DNA of 45,193 nucleotides from Candidatus Saccharimonadota bacterium (GCA_022842995.1 JALHOM010000011.1:1-45193); one strand, 5' to 3'. Numbered from the stretch's first letter, positions 18,921 through 27,546 are shown. Notes: generated by a model not told the origin, from the letters alone. Numbers and translations: made by a program.

Positions 18921-19631
18921 ATGACGCCTCGTCAAATACAGATTTTGCGCGCTATTATCGAGCAGTATGCCGAGGTAGCTGCACCGGTTGGTAGCTCTTT
19001 GCTCGCCAAGGTTTTTGGCGTTTCTAGTGCGACTATCCGTTCCGAAATGGCTGAGCTCGAGAGGCTTGGATTTATTGAGCAACCCCATACTTCTGCCGGA
19101 CGCGTACCGACAGACAAAGGCTATAGGCTGTACGTCAATCAAGTTACCGAGGCCGATGAACAACCACTACTCGACAGACGTGCCGAACGAGCTTTAGCTG
19201 CGCGTGTTGAAAGTGGCGTATTGCCGGAACGAGTAATCAAAAACGCCGTTGATACTTTGGTGGATTTAACGCACAACCTGGGGCTTGCTACCATCGGTGA
19301 TCGCTTGTACATGGCTGGCCTCACGAATCTGTTTACACAGCCAGAGTTTAGTCGTGGCGAACACGTGCGTGATGTTGCCCAGTTGCTAGATAACCTTGAA
19401 CCGTGGCTGCGCGAGGCAGCTCCGAACGAGCCTCTCAGCGTCTATATCGGCGCCGAAAACCCGATTGGTCGCGAAAGTGGTTGCAGTCTGATAATTAGCC
19501 GGTTCAGAAGCCCCTACAGTGATAAAAGCTACGTTGGCGTACTGGGTCCAACCAGGCAAAGTTATGGCCAGGTAATGCAGCTGGTCAAGCGAACAGGTGA
19601 AGCATTGGAGGAAGCAATTTATGACAGATAA
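18921..19631 (+). CDS. hrcA: Heat-shock repressor HrcA (compact form)
   Basis: Represses chaperone genes by binding CIRCE. The N-terminal winged helix is clear (MTPRQIQILRAIIEQYAEVAAPVGS, VSSATIRSEMAELERLGFIEQPHTSAGRVPTDKGYR). The rest keeps a GAF-like core and the C-terminal GPTRQSYGQVMQLV motif. At 236 residues it lacks about 100 residues of a typical HrcA, mostly in the middle. TATAAT lies ten bases before the ATG with almost no leader. The last 11 bases overlap grpE. A CIRCE just upstream implies autoregulation. Confidence 0.95.
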   Translation: MTPRQIQILRAIIEQYAEVAAPVGSSLLAKVFGVSSATIRSEMAELERLGFIEQPHTSAGRVPTDKGYRLYVNQVTEADEQPLLDRRAERALAARVESGVLPERVIKNAVDTLVDLTHNLGLATIGDRLYMAGLTNLFTQPEFSRGEHVRDVAQLLDNLEPWLREAAPNEPLSVYIGAENPIGRESGCSLIISRFRSPYSDKSYVGVLGPTRQSYGQVMQLVKRTGEALEEAIYDR

Positions 19632-20130
19632 ACAGGGCAAATCTTCTAAAAAATCCCCGAAAGACGACCTAGGGCAAATGATCGCCGTGAACGAGCAGTT
19701 GACCCAAGAAGTGGCTTCGCTCACAGAGGCTTTGCAACGTGAACGTGCCGACGTCATGAACGTCCGCAGACGGCATGACGAGCAGATGGCAAGCTTACGA
19801 AATGCCGTCAAGGCGCAAGTTGTACGAGAGTTATTGCCGAGTATCGATAATCTAGAGCGCGCGCTGAGGCACGTTCCGGCAGATATCGCCGAGCATGATT
19901 ACGCCAAAGGTGTTGCCGGTGTGGTCAAGCAGTTCGAGAAGGCCTTTGCAGATCTTGGTGTTGTTCGTATAAATACCGTTGGCGAGCCGTTTAATGCCGA
20001 GTTTCACGAAGCAGTAGCAATGGAAGAAGGCGATGGAGACCAAGAAGTCGTCTGCGAAGAATTACAGTCTGGCTATATCTTGGGCGACGAAGTTATTCGC
20101 CATGCCATGGTCAAGGTTAAGTCCGCTTAG
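19621..20130 (+). CDS. grpE: Nucleotide exchange factor GrpE
   Basis: Releases ADP from DnaK. The 169-residue protein has a charged disordered start, a long coiled coil (about 25-75, including LTEALQRERADVMNVRRRHDE), and the head domain with LLPSIDNLERAL and NAEFHEAVAMEEGDGD. I start it at the ATG at 19621, after GGAGGAA; it overlaps the hrcA end by 11 bases, so translation is coupled. It shares the CIRCE-regulated promoter. Confidence 0.95.
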   Translation: MTDKQGKSSKKSPKDDLGQMIAVNEQLTQEVASLTEALQRERADVMNVRRRHDEQMASLRNAVKAQVVRELLPSIDNLERALRHVPADIAEHDYAKGVAGVVKQFEKAFADLGVVRINTVGEPFNAEFHEAVAMEEGDGDQEVVCEELQSGYILGDEVIRHAMVKVKSA

Positions 20131-20226
20131 AATCATCTTTTTAACGTAAAATTTACAAAATTGTTGAATTCTACAACTATTCGGATCATAATTTCAAGTT
20201 ATTAATTAAATAGATATTGAAGAACA

Positions 20227-20424
20227 ATGCCAAAACTTACTGCCGAACAGTTAGCCGAATTAGTAAGGTCCAAACCAGGGGGCGATATTGGGAGTATTTC
20301 AACAGAACCCGACAATACTCGACAAATGCTCTCAGGGGCGCCAAGAATAATTTCGGCGATAATTGAGGCGTCGATTGGTAGCCCTTCGCCAGCTCAGACT
20401 AATGTCCCCAAAACATTAAAATAA
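20227..20424 (+). CDS. Small protein of unknown function
   Basis: 65 residues, MPKLTAEQLAELVRSKPGGD at the start, with a helical N-terminus and a Ser/Pro-rich tail. A weak GAAG site precedes the ATG. A possible weak terminator (AAGCC..GGTTTTTT, 20463-20486) follows. No family recognised; codon use looks like real coding sequence but the call is uncertain. Confidence 0.45.
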   Translation: MPKLTAEQLAELVRSKPGGDIGSISTEPDNTRQMLSGAPRIISAIIEASIGSPSPAQTNVPKTLK

Positions 20425-20519
20425 GTACGGTCAAGCCCGCAGATAATATGCATTGTAAATAAAAGCCTATTTTTAGAGGTTTTTTCGGCGTATTATGAAA
20501 AAAACGTGAAAGGTAAATT

Positions 20520-21308
20520 TTGGGCAACCTCACTTCGGCTCAGATACTTGTTGGTGCAAGACAGACTATTGAAGCCCTTCGACTAGGCGGTGATTTTGAT
20601 GAGTTGATTAATGTTTTGCCTGGAGATGGTGCCCATTCTCAGCGGCTTGCCGTTATCTCTGGATATGTAGGTATGATGGTGACGGGTAGTGAAGAATATG
20701 GGTTGCGGGTTGCGGCCCAGGGCTTGGTCCATGATATCGGTAAAAAAGATAAGGACATCGCTCCCGTTGTTGCCCTTGACCGTGTTTTAACTTCAGCTGA
20801 ACGTAGGATAGTTCGTCGCCACTCTCAAGAAGGTGCAAATCTTATCAGCTCCAAAGTAAAAAGACGTACGCCTGCTGATAAGAAGAGCATGTATAGATCG
20901 ATGGTCTTATCTACCTTAAGGCATCATGCGCCGATCGAGTTTTTGGCTGGGAATGCCGGGCGGGACTCGGCTCACTTGGCGTCCGCGATTATCGGGATTG
21001 TCGATTCGCTCGACGCAAGGTACGACGAATCCAGGATTAGATATAAAAATAGAGTTCCAGCCCCGGATGATGATATTAATCTCAGAGGAAATTTAATAGT
21101 CGGAAGAGTCTTGGGTCTAAGTTTCAGTAGCAGATCTTTTGAGGAACGGTCTCAGTTACTCGGATTGCCTATGGGTAAAAGGAAATTACACGATGTTTTG
21201 GATTACGCTCATTGTATATGGAGTAGGGTTAACGAAGAAGTAACTCCCCAGGAGCTTAGATTTTTGTCGGGAACTATAGCGGTAGATTCGGCGGTAAGTC
21301 GGATTTAG
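20520..21308 (+). CDS. HD-domain phosphohydrolase-like protein
   Basis: 262 residues. The motifs AHSQRLAVISGYVG, LVHDIGKKD, RRHSQEGANL, TLRHHAP and IVDSLDAR follow the order of metal ligands in HD-GYP/HD hydrolases. The GYP signature itself is missing, so cyclic-di-GMP cleavage should not be assumed. The start is a TTG after AAAGG. The last three codons and the stop lie inside DNA shared with the repeats downstream (21297-21317), so the gene's end may have been rebuilt by the repeat. Confidence 0.65.
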   Translation: MGNLTSAQILVGARQTIEALRLGGDFDELINVLPGDGAHSQRLAVISGYVGMMVTGSEEYGLRVAAQGLVHDIGKKDKDIAPVVALDRVLTSAERRIVRRHSQEGANLISSKVKRRTPADKKSMYRSMVLSTLRHHAPIEFLAGNAGRDSAHLASAIIGIVDSLDARYDESRIRYKNRVPAPDDDINLRGNLIVGRVLGLSFSSRSFEERSQLLGLPMGKRKLHDVLDYAHCIWSRVNEEVTPQELRFLSGTIAVDSAVSRI

Positions 21309-21317
21309 GCAAAATAG
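21297..21317. repeat. Partial copy of the dnaK-upstream repeat
   Basis: Twenty-one bases here, including GGATTTAGGCAAAATAG, are identical to the right arm of the hairpin in repeats A and C. They overlap the HD gene stop codon. The left arm is absent. Confidence 0.75.
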
Positions 21318-21370
21318 AGCTTGTTTTCTTAAGAAAATATAAACTAGAGAATTTTGAGAAAATTAGAGAA

Positions 21371-21515
21371 CGCACTCTTGATAGGCGTGCCAAGAGTACT
21401 AATTTTTTGATCCCAAACGTAAATTTTCCACCAATAGTCTAACTATTTTGCCGAAATTCACCTCAGCGTACTAAAAGTACGCTTCAGTCGGATTTAGGCA
21501 AAATAGCGACTCTTG
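21371..21515. repeat. Structured repeat copy A
   Basis: Begins CGCACTCTTG, with GCACTCTTG facing CAAGAGTAC, then TAATTTTTTG, then a 64-base hairpin (21443-21506) with outer stem CTATTTTGCC/GGCAAAATAG and inner stem AGCGTACT/AGTACGCT. The 117 bases from 21399 on are identical to copy C. Confidence 0.85.
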
Positions 21516-21550
21516 TTTCTGTCTGGTATCTGGCGGGGGAAATGTGGCGA

Positions 21551-21690
21551 CGCACTCTTGATAAGCGTGCCAAGAGTGCTAATTTTTTGATCCCAAAAGC
21601 TAATTTTGCTCCAATAATCTATCTATTTTTCGAAAATTCACCGAAGCGTACTAGAGTACGCATCGCTCGGATTTTACGAAAAATAGCGAC
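21551..21690. repeat. Structured repeat copy B
   Basis: Starts 180 bases after copy A with the same layout. Its hairpin (21623-21686) is also 64 bases, but the outer stem is CTATTTTTCG/CGAAAAATAG. Two stem pairs differ from copy A by matched changes on both sides (G-C to T-A and C-G to G-C), so pairing has been kept. GCACTCTTG and CAAGAGTGC form a perfect nine-bp inverted pair at its start. Confidence 0.85.
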
Positions 21691-21728
21691 TGATATCTTC
21701 AGAAAGTATCGCTAGGAGGTCTTCAGAG

Positions 21729-21917
21729 CGCACTCTTGACGGCGTGTCACGAGTGCTAATTTTTTGATCCCAAACGTAAATTTTCCACCAATAGTCTAAC
21801 TATTTTGCCGAAATTCACCTCAGCGTACTAAAAGTACGCTTCAGTCGGATTTAGGCAAAATAGCGACTCTTGAAGCAAAATTTATCGTTTGGGAGAAACA
21901 AAAAATTAGCACTCTTG
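21729..21917. repeat. Structured repeat copy C with closing inverted arm
   Basis: Starts 178 bases after copy B. The 64-base hairpin is at 21800-21863. Unlike A and B it is closed: GAGTGCTAATTTTTTG (21751-21766) and CCCAAACG downstream are complementary to CGTTTGGG (21886-21893) and CAAAAAATTAGCACTC (21899-21914), giving a foldback of about 165 bases. Its right end is the left half of the dnaK CIRCE. Confidence 0.85.
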
Positions 21918-21968
21918 ACACGCGACTGCCAATTATATAAACTAGCACCCAGAGCATGTAAGTGCTAG
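21906..21968 (+). promoter_or_regulatory. dnaK promoter with two CIRCE operators
   Basis: CIRCE 1 is TTAGCACTC, nine bases, GACTGCCAA (21906-21932; 9 and 7 of 9 matches). CIRCE 2 is CTAGCACCC, nine bases, AAGTGCTAG (21942-21968; 7 of 9 each). TTGACA (21915-21920) lies in the spacer of CIRCE 1, and a TATAAA/TAAACT -10 region (21936-21943) lies between the operators. HrcA bound to either site should block transcription. Confidence 0.85.
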
Positions 21969-22049
21969 ATTTTTACAAACCTTGATAATTAAACTTTTTG
22001 CGTCCAGATGTTTGCGGCATTTCGTGGCGCGAGCATATGGAGGTAAGAA

Positions 22050-23960
22050 GTGGGAAAAATTATAGGAATTGACTTAGGCACGACTAACAGCGCCATGGCC
22101 GTCATGCAATCTGGCAAGCCAGAGATTATCGCCAACAGCGAAGGTAACCGTACTACGCCAAGCGTTGTTGCTATTAACAAGAACGACGAACGACTGGTTG
22201 GCCAGGTAGCTAACCGTCAGCGTGTTACTAACCCGACGGACACTATTTTTGGCGTCAAGCGACTGATTGGTCGTAAATTTAGCGACAAAGAGGTCCAAAA
22301 AGACATTGACCTCATGCCGTATAAGATAGAGAAAAAAGGTACCGGTGTAACGGTTGTTATGAAGGGCAAGGGCTATAGCCCAGAAGAAGTTTCGGCTATG
22401 ATACTTTCTAAGCTCAAAGCCGACGCCGAGGCTTTCTTGGGTGAACCAGTTACCGAAGCGGTCATCACTGTGCCTGCGTATTTTGACGATTCTCAGCGCC
22501 AGGCTACTAAAGACGCTGGTAAGATTGCGGGACTCGAAGTTAAGCGAATTATTAACGAGCCAACCGCCGCAGCACTTGCCTACGGTCTTGATAAAGGCAA
22601 GGAAGAAAAAATTGCCGTCTTTGACCTTGGTGGTGGTACGTTTGACGTATCTATTTTGCAACTCGGTGACGGTGTCTTTGAAGTACTTTCAACCAATGGT
22701 GATACGCACCTTGGCGGTGAAGACTTTGACCTTCGCATCGTGAACCATTTTGTTGAAGAGTTCAAAAAAGAGTCAGGCATCGATGTAAAAGACGACAAGG
22801 CCGCTATGCAGCGCCTTAAAGAAGAAGCCGAAAAAGCCAAAAAAGAGCTCTCAACTACCGAAGTTGCCGACATTAACCTGCCATTCCTTACTGCCGACGC
22901 CGATGGTCCGAAGCACTTTGAATACAAGCTAACGCGCGCTAAGCTCATTGAACTAGTTGGTGATTTAATCGACGCTACTGCTATACCATGCGAAAAGGCG
23001 CTGAAAGACGCTAAGTTAAAGGCCAGCGATATTAACGAAGTCGTTTTGGTCGGTGGTATGACCCGAATGCCGGCCGTTATCGACAAGGTAAAGCAGATTT
23101 TTGGTAAAGATCCGAAGCAAGGCGTGAACCCAGACGAAGTTGTGGCCGTTGGTGCTGCGATCCAGGGTGCTGTTTTGCAGGGCGATAGCTCAGTTAAAGA
23201 TATTTTGTTGCTCGACGTTACGCCATTGAGCCTTGGTATTGAGACTATGGGTGGTATTGCCACCAAGCTTATCGAGCGTAACTCGGCTATCCCAACCTCA
23301 AAGAGCGAGACTTTCTCGACTGCTGCAGATAATCAGCCTCAGGTTGAGATCCATGTTGTTCAGGGTGAGCGCGAAATGGTTGCCGACAACAAATCACTTG
23401 GTCGTTTTGTGCTAGACGGAATCCCACCAGCCCCACGTGGCGTGCCCCAGATCGAAGTTAGCTTTAACCTCGACTCTAATGGTATCTTGAGCGTTACTGC
23501 CAAGGATAAAGGTTCTGGCAAAGAACAGAGCATTACCATCCAGAACAGTGGTAATTTGTCTAAAGACGAAGTCGAAAAGGCTGCCAAAGAAGCCGAAGCC
23601 CACGCCGAAGAAGATAAGAAAAAGCGTGAAGCAGTAGAGATTCGTAACACTCTTGAAAACGCCATTTACCAGGCCGAGAAGCTAAAGACAGAGCACAAGG
23701 ACAAAATTTCTGAAGAAGACGTCAAGACGATAGACGAAGCCGTAGAAGCTGCCAAGAAAGTCCAGTCTGACGACAAAGCAGACAAGGATGCATTAGAGGC
23801 AGCTGCCAAGGAGCTTTCGGAGAAGATTATGCCTATTGGTGCCAAGATGTACGAATCAAAAGAAGACGAAGCGAAGCCTGAAGGCGCTGAAGAGAGCGAC
23901 AAGAAGTCTTCAACGAAGTCGGATGAGGCTGTTGAGGGCGAAGTAGTGGATGAAAAGTAG
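22050..23960 (+). CDS. dnaK: Chaperone DnaK (Hsp70)
   Basis: ATP-driven folding chaperone working with DnaJ and GrpE. The 636-residue protein has [14 protein letters not shown] at the start, the ATPase motifs [42 protein letters not shown] and [10 protein letters not shown], the [17 protein letters not shown] linker, a substrate-binding domain and an acidic C-terminal tail. The start is a GTG at 22050 with GGAGGT five bases upstream. It is not in the hrcA-grpE operon; about 1.9 kb with two genes and a repeat array separate them. Confidence 0.98.
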   Translation: MGKIIGIDLGTTNSAMAVMQSGKPEIIANSEGNRTTPSVVAINKNDERLVGQVANRQRVTNPTDTIFGVKRLIGRKFSDKEVQKDIDLMPYKIEKKGTGVTVVMKGKGYSPEEVSAMILSKLKADAEAFLGEPVTEAVITVPAYFDDSQRQATKDAGKIAGLEVKRIINEPTAAALAYGLDKGKEEKIAVFDLGGGTFDVSILQLGDGVFEVLSTNGDTHLGGEDFDLRIVNHFVEEFKKESGIDVKDDKAAMQRLKEEAEKAKKELSTTEVADINLPFLTADADGPKHFEYKLTRAKLIELVGDLIDATAIPCEKALKDAKLKASDINEVVLVGGMTRMPAVIDKVKQIFGKDPKQGVNPDEVVAVGAAIQGAVLQGDSSVKDILLLDVTPLSLGIETMGGIATKLIERNSAIPTSKSETFSTAADNQPQVEIHVVQGEREMVADNKSLGRFVLDGIPPAPRGVPQIEVSFNLDSNGILSVTAKDKGSGKEQSITIQNSGNLSKDEVEKAAKEAEAHAEEDKKKREAVEIRNTLENAIYQAEKLKTEHKDKISEEDVKTIDEAVEAAKKVQSDDKADKDALEAAAKELSEKIMPIGAKMYESKEDEAKPEGAEESDKKSSTKSDEAVEGEVVDEK

Positions 23961-24036
23961 TTCAGACACTACGAAGTCTTTCGTGGCTTTAGCGAAGATG
24001 GATGAACTAGTAGATGAACAGTAGATAAAAATTCTG

Positions 24037-24789
24037 GTGGGAAAGAAATCAGCTAACAGATCCATCATCAGATGCTCGTTGTGTCTAAGTGAACAGCTCG
24101 GGATAGACGCTCACATTATGCCCAGGGGTCTTCTTCGATTATTGGGCTTCAAGGATGATCAAATGTTTAACGCTATATCCGAGCAATATAGGGTTAAAAG
24201 GCCAGGCGGAACTTATGACCCTCGGATTCTGTGTAATAGCTGTGACGAAAAATTAGGGATTTATGATGAATATGCCAAAGCTTTTTTAAGTAGACGAGAC
24301 TATATATACACAGATGGATGTCCGGGCTTTGTATTTTTAGATAACGCCGATGTTAATAAAATCAGTATTTTTATTGCATCATACATCTGGCGTGCATCGC
24401 TAACTACTTTCAAGGAGTTTTCTAGTGTCAATCTAGGAATAAGACATACCGAAAATTTGCGAAAAATATTTGTTGCTGACCGACCTACTTTAGATTGTAG
24501 TGACTACGAAGTAATTCTGGCGAAATATTCTTTGGATGGATTGACTAAACCAGTCGAACGGCAGGTTTTGTTGCCGACAATGTCGCGAGCTTTCAGTCAT
24601 GGTATAAACTGCTATGAAGGTCTACTCCCGGGATTATATAAATTTTGGTTAAAAGTTGATCAAAGAAAGTTTCCGGATCATCTGAATATATTTTATAGTC
24701 CAAATTCTACTCAAGCTAAAGTATGGGATAAAGGCAATTTTATTGATTCTAAAGATTTTGCGATCTTGAAGAAGCTTATAAATCAATGA
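24037..24789 (+). CDS. Putative zinc/HNH-like protein
   Basis: 250 residues. CSLC (13-16), then DAHIMPRGLLR (H26), then LCNSCDEKLGIYDEYAK (C66, C69) form a CxxC-H-CxxC layout seen in small HNH-type nuclease-like proteins with an SHIIP-like motif. No other catalytic motif is evident in the C-terminal 170 residues. The start is a GTG without a good ribosome binding site. It follows dnaK by 76 bases and is AT-richer than dnaK. Nuclease activity is only a possibility. Confidence 0.55.
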   Translation: MGKKSANRSIIRCSLCLSEQLGIDAHIMPRGLLRLLGFKDDQMFNAISEQYRVKRPGGTYDPRILCNSCDEKLGIYDEYAKAFLSRRDYIYTDGCPGFVFLDNADVNKISIFIASYIWRASLTTFKEFSSVNLGIRHTENLRKIFVADRPTLDCSDYEVILAKYSLDGLTKPVERQVLLPTMSRAFSHGINCYEGLLPGLYKFWLKVDQRKFPDHLNIFYSPNSTQAKVWDKGNFIDSKDFAILKKLINQ

Positions 24790-24790
24790 C

Positions 24791-24846
24791 TGAGGCGGGT
24801 CGTAGGACCCGCCTCACTTACTTTTGACTGTAGGTTCAAAAGTAAG
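24791..24846. terminator. Two tandem hairpins after the HNH-like gene
   Basis: TGAGGCGGGTC (24791-24801) pairs perfectly with 24806-24816 over a four-base loop. CTTACTTTTGA (24817-24827) pairs perfectly with 24836-24846. Neither has a long T tract, but stacked hairpins right after a stop codon fit a transcript-end or stability role. Confidence 0.65.
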
Positions 24847-24864
24847 CAAAAACCCCACGGCAGA

Positions 24865-25012
24865 TTTGAGGTTCTTTATTGTCTCGTCGTCGGAATTTAC
24901 AATGCAAGGAGAACTAGCAAATTTCTTATTAATTTTTATAGGCAAAATTTGCTTCGAACAGCTCCTTGCTTTTGAATTGTAAATCCGACACTCGCCAATC
25001 AGGAACCTCAAA
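24865..25012. repeat. 148-base foldback element
   Basis: Four nested arm pairs: TTTGAGGTTC (24865-24874) with 25003-25012; CGGAATTTACAAT (24891-24903) with ATTGTAAATCCG (24976-24987); GCAAGGAG (24904-24911) with CTCCTTGC (24962-24969); AGCAAATTT (24916-24924) with AAATTTGCT (24945-24953). No reading frame is convincing. It could be a structured RNA or a small palindromic mobile element. Confidence 0.75.
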
Positions 25013-25197
25013 ACGCCGCTCACCCGGGACCGGCTGATATTCGTGGATGCCCGTAAGTGCTCGACGAAGGATCAAGGGCAGATTCACTTTTGCTTTTATA
25101 GCGTGGTAGCATATGGCGTGAATTTGGGATAATGGATTTAAATGTGGAATTAATCCCGGTGGGTAATATAATCTAGTATGTTAAAGAGGTAAAAAAG
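25013..25197 (+). promoter_or_regulatory. Promoter region of the 67-aa gene/Nudix operon
   Basis: Mostly featureless. TATAAT at 25167-25172 and AAAGAGGT at 25183-25190 precede the ATG at 25198. No clear -35 is seen. GGGAT and ATCCC around 25125-25156 can pair. Confidence 0.5.
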
Positions 25198-25401
25198 ATG
25201 GCATGGATAGGTGAAGGATCGACTTCGGGTACAGATTGGAAGGAGGTTCAGAAGCAACTTGATCTGAGGGCCGATTCAACCGAAGAGGATCGAGCTCCGC
25301 ATGCCGCCGGCAATATTCTGGGTCCTGTGGTTTTGGAATTTGCTAGGATTTTAGATTCTGAAACTCAGGAACAAGAAGGGCAAACGGCGGAAGAGCGGTG
25401 A
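25198..25401 (+). CDS. Small acidic protein upstream of Nudix
   Basis: 67 residues, acidic and without hydrophobic segments, ending in a Glu/Gln-rich tail. AAAGAGGT precedes the ATG, and TATAAT lies further upstream. Its TGA overlaps the GTG of the Nudix gene (GTGA), so the two are translationally coupled. No family recognised. Confidence 0.6.
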   Translation: MAWIGEGSTSGTDWKEVQKQLDLRADSTEEDRAPHAAGNILGPVVLEFARILDSETQEQEGQTAEER

Positions 25402-25793
25402 CGAGGGATGTGGCTAGGTGTGTAATCCGTAGTGAAAGTGGTGAGGTTTTGCTTCTTCGGCGGGTTCGGGGTGAGAATGTTCAGTGGGAGATGCCTGGAG
25501 GCAAGGTAGAGCAGGGCGAGAGCCCAGCTCAGGCGGCGGCGGGGGAAGTCGCGGAAGAGCTTGGGGTTTCTGTTGAAATAGGCGAAAAAATTGGTCAAGC
25601 CGAGTTTGTTTTTGACGGCCAGAATTGGTTGTATCATTGGTTCGAGGCCAAAATTATATCTGGAGAGCCTCAAATTATGGAACCGAGCAAGTTTGACGTA
25701 ATGCAGTATTTTAGCACTCAACAAATGAAAAATGACCTTGAGCAAATGTCGTCTAATTTACGTAATTACCTTTCTTTCCTTGACCAGAAATAA
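25398..25793 (+). CDS. Nudix hydrolase
   Basis: 131 residues. The Nudix box lies at about 35-57: G-x5-E-x7-G-E-V-A-E-E-L-G-V. The metal-binding glutamates are all present, but the usual Arg before the first is Gly, so the box reads GEVAEELG rather than REVAEELG. WEMPGGKVE precedes it. Such proteins cleave nucleoside diphosphate derivatives, often damaged dNTPs; the substrate cannot be told. The GTG start overlaps the previous stop. Confidence 0.85.
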   Translation: MTRDVARCVIRSESGEVLLLRRVRGENVQWEMPGGKVEQGESPAQAAAGEVAEELGVSVEIGEKIGQAEFVFDGQNWLYHWFEAKIISGEPQIMEPSKFDVMQYFSTQQMKNDLEQMSSNLRNYLSFLDQK

Positions 25794-25817
25794 GCAGTGT
25801 TATATAAAAGACTGATC

Positions 25818-26270
25818 ATGGCAAGAATTCAAACATTTCGCGAAGAGTCCGATCTTCCACGATTACAGTTTATAGAATTAGAAAAAGGCTTGCTTGAAAT
25901 GCCACTTGAGCGACCAGCGATCGGTGAGCTGGTGGGGGTTCCGGTAGAGGTAAAAAGGATCAAGAAAGATAACCGTATAGGCAATAATGGATTTAATTCC
26001 GTCGGGCCACGTCATGAGATTTTACTACCTGGACATATGAACGGTAGTTTGATACAAAGAATCGGTAGCTTGACCTTGCCGGACGCTGGAATAGGATTGT
26101 TGAAAGGCTTTATGTTGGTCGAAGGTGATCGTACCCCTAGTTCAGTACTTGGGGTTGGTCCGAACCCTCGGTATGATTACATCGATTTACCTCCACAAAT
26201 TACAGTTTTCTTGAGGCCATTCTTGGTCAGCGCAGTCGTGGATGAACGACGAGCAGAAATAGCTAAATAG
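25818..26270 (+). CDS. Protein of unknown function
   Basis: 150 residues from the ATG at 25818 (MARIQTFREESD). The frame is open eight codons further, but a TATAAA box at about 25802-25807 favours this start. It looks soluble and beta-rich, with LLKGFMLVEGD in the C-terminal half. No motif recognised. It follows the Nudix gene by 24 bases. Confidence 0.55.
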   Translation: MARIQTFREESDLPRLQFIELEKGLLEMPLERPAIGELVGVPVEVKRIKKDNRIGNNGFNSVGPRHEILLPGHMNGSLIQRIGSLTLPDAGIGLLKGFMLVEGDRTPSSVLGVGPNPRYDYIDLPPQITVFLRPFLVSAVVDERRAEIAK

Positions 26271-26315
26271 AAAACTGCAATACACACGGCGCACAATTGA
26301 GCTCTCGAAAAACTA

Positions 26316-26344
26316 TTGACTAAACGCTTTCGGCGTTGTATGAT
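26316..26344 (+). promoter_or_regulatory. Promoter of the 157-aa gene
   Basis: TTGACT (26316-26321), a 17-base spacer, and TATGAT (26339-26344). The ATG at 26357 is 12 bases after the box, leaving a leader of about five bases. Confidence 0.7.
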
Positions 26345-26356
26345 ATTCGCTTATTT

Positions 26357-26830
26357 ATGAGTCAAACCAACCCCTCATTTGAGGGTTTGTTCTATTTTGG
26401 GCTAGAGCGCAATGTAGACCGAACCCTAAACATCCCTGCAGGCGAGCCTGACGGGAAGCTAGAAATAGTTTCTTCGACTCTAGCTTTTGAGCAATGGGAA
26501 CCCGGCTCAAAAATGTATACAATTCATCTAACTTCTATCGATGGATTATCGCCGGAGGGCTTTAATTTTTCATCAATCGGTGGCGTGCGGCTTGGAAATG
26601 GTAATCGTCAAATTATAGGTTTCCAGCTCAATTTACATGAAAATGTAGGACTGGAAAATAAGATTGTTTCCGAAAGTCCTCTTAAAGTGATACACTACCT
26701 GGACGAAAGTTTAACTGCGTTAGAGTCTTTATTTAGGCATTTATCTCGATTAGCTGAAGCGGACCCAGTCACGCCGGCTATTTGGCACCAACAAAAGATC
26801 CCAGCGGGTTGTATGCCTCAATATAACTAG
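26357..26830 (+). CDS. Protein of unknown function
   Basis: 157 residues from the ATG at 26357; an in-frame TTG at 26336 lies inside the promoter and is rejected. It begins MSQTNPSFEGLFYFGLERN and appears soluble. No family recognised. It converges on the aquaporin-like gene, with two bases between their ends. Confidence 0.6.
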   Translation: MSQTNPSFEGLFYFGLERNVDRTLNIPAGEPDGKLEIVSSTLAFEQWEPGSKMYTIHLTSIDGLSPEGFNFSSIGGVRLGNGNRQIIGFQLNLHENVGLENKIVSESPLKVIHYLDESLTALESLFRHLSRLAEADPVTPAIWHQQKIPAGCMPQYN

Positions 26831-26832
26831 GT

Positions 26833-27402
26833 TTATTTGAGTTTTTTGTTGAGAAGTACCATGGCTATCTGTACGCCCAAGAGGCCACCGATGATTGGGC
26901 CGATGAGCGAGTAGAATGACACCATTTCGTAGCCGAGGGCTACTGCGGGGTTGAGGACTCCGCCGAACATTGCACCAAGCATGAGTGAGCCACCGATAGC
27001 TACCGCCAGCTTAAGGCCACTTAGCTTGTGTAGTAAGGCCGCCGTGATTCCAAATAAGAATATGGCTGCTCCGACAATCTCTATAACCAAAACTTTGCCA
27101 TCAAGATCGGTGAAGTTGTAGCTTAGATTGACGTCACCTTTGATGTAGCCGTAGAGTATGCGGGCAAAAATTGCGCCGAGGATTTGTGCGATCCAGAACT
27201 GAACCATGCGCTCCACGCTCAGTTTTTTGACGCTTGCCATGGCGGCCGAAACGGCTGGGTTGACATGGGCTCCCGAAATTCCTCCAATCAAAAGCACTAA
27301 TATACCGAGCGCAATAAAGGGATTGGCTCCCATTAAAACGGCACCCGTTAGCAAAAAGGTGCCGATAAATTCTGCGACAAGAATTGCATTATTTTTACTC
27401 AC
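26833..27402 (-). CDS. Aquaporin-like (MIP family) channel
   Basis: 189 residues, short for MIP proteins (about 230 or more), with six hydrophobic segments. Both NPA motifs are present: SGAHVNPAVS (NPA at 48-50) and GGVLNPAVALG (NPA at 151-153). The Arg that normally follows the second NPA and forms the selectivity filter is Val here (V154). Water, glycerol or another small solute is possible; the filter change makes the substrate uncertain. Confidence 0.85.
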   Translation of the reverse strand: MSKNNAILVAEFIGTFLLTGAVLMGANPFIALGILVLLIGGISGAHVNPAVSAAMASVKKLSVERMVQFWIAQILGAIFARILYGYIKGDVNLSYNFTDLDGKVLVIEIVGAAIFLFGITAALLHKLSGLKLAVAIGGSLMLGAMFGGVLNPAVALGYEMVSFYSLIGPIIGGLLGVQIAMVLLNKKLK

Positions 27403-27493
27403 CGCATTTCTCCTCTTGTTATGTAGTAATTAAAATTAACCATAAGCCTAAACTAAAAGCAATACTCTTACCGTTCCTGTATCTACAAAGAAG

Positions 27494-27546
27494 TTAAATG
27501 TCTGTACAAGTGTCTGTATAAGGACTGTCCTTGTACAGACATTTAA
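27494..27546. repeat. REP-like palindrome before dnaJ
   Basis: A perfect 17-bp inverted repeat (27494-27510 with 27530-27546) around a 19-base loop. Arms contain TGTCTGTACAAG; part of the left arm is repeated in the loop (TGTCTGTATAAG), followed by GGACTGTCC. It resembles RAYT/REP-type palindromes and lies just before the dnaJ CIRCE. Confidence 0.75.

Noticed and set aside
23961-24036. Terminator directly after dnaK
   Set aside because: Only a weak hairpin (CTACGAA/TTTCGTGG) and no T tract.
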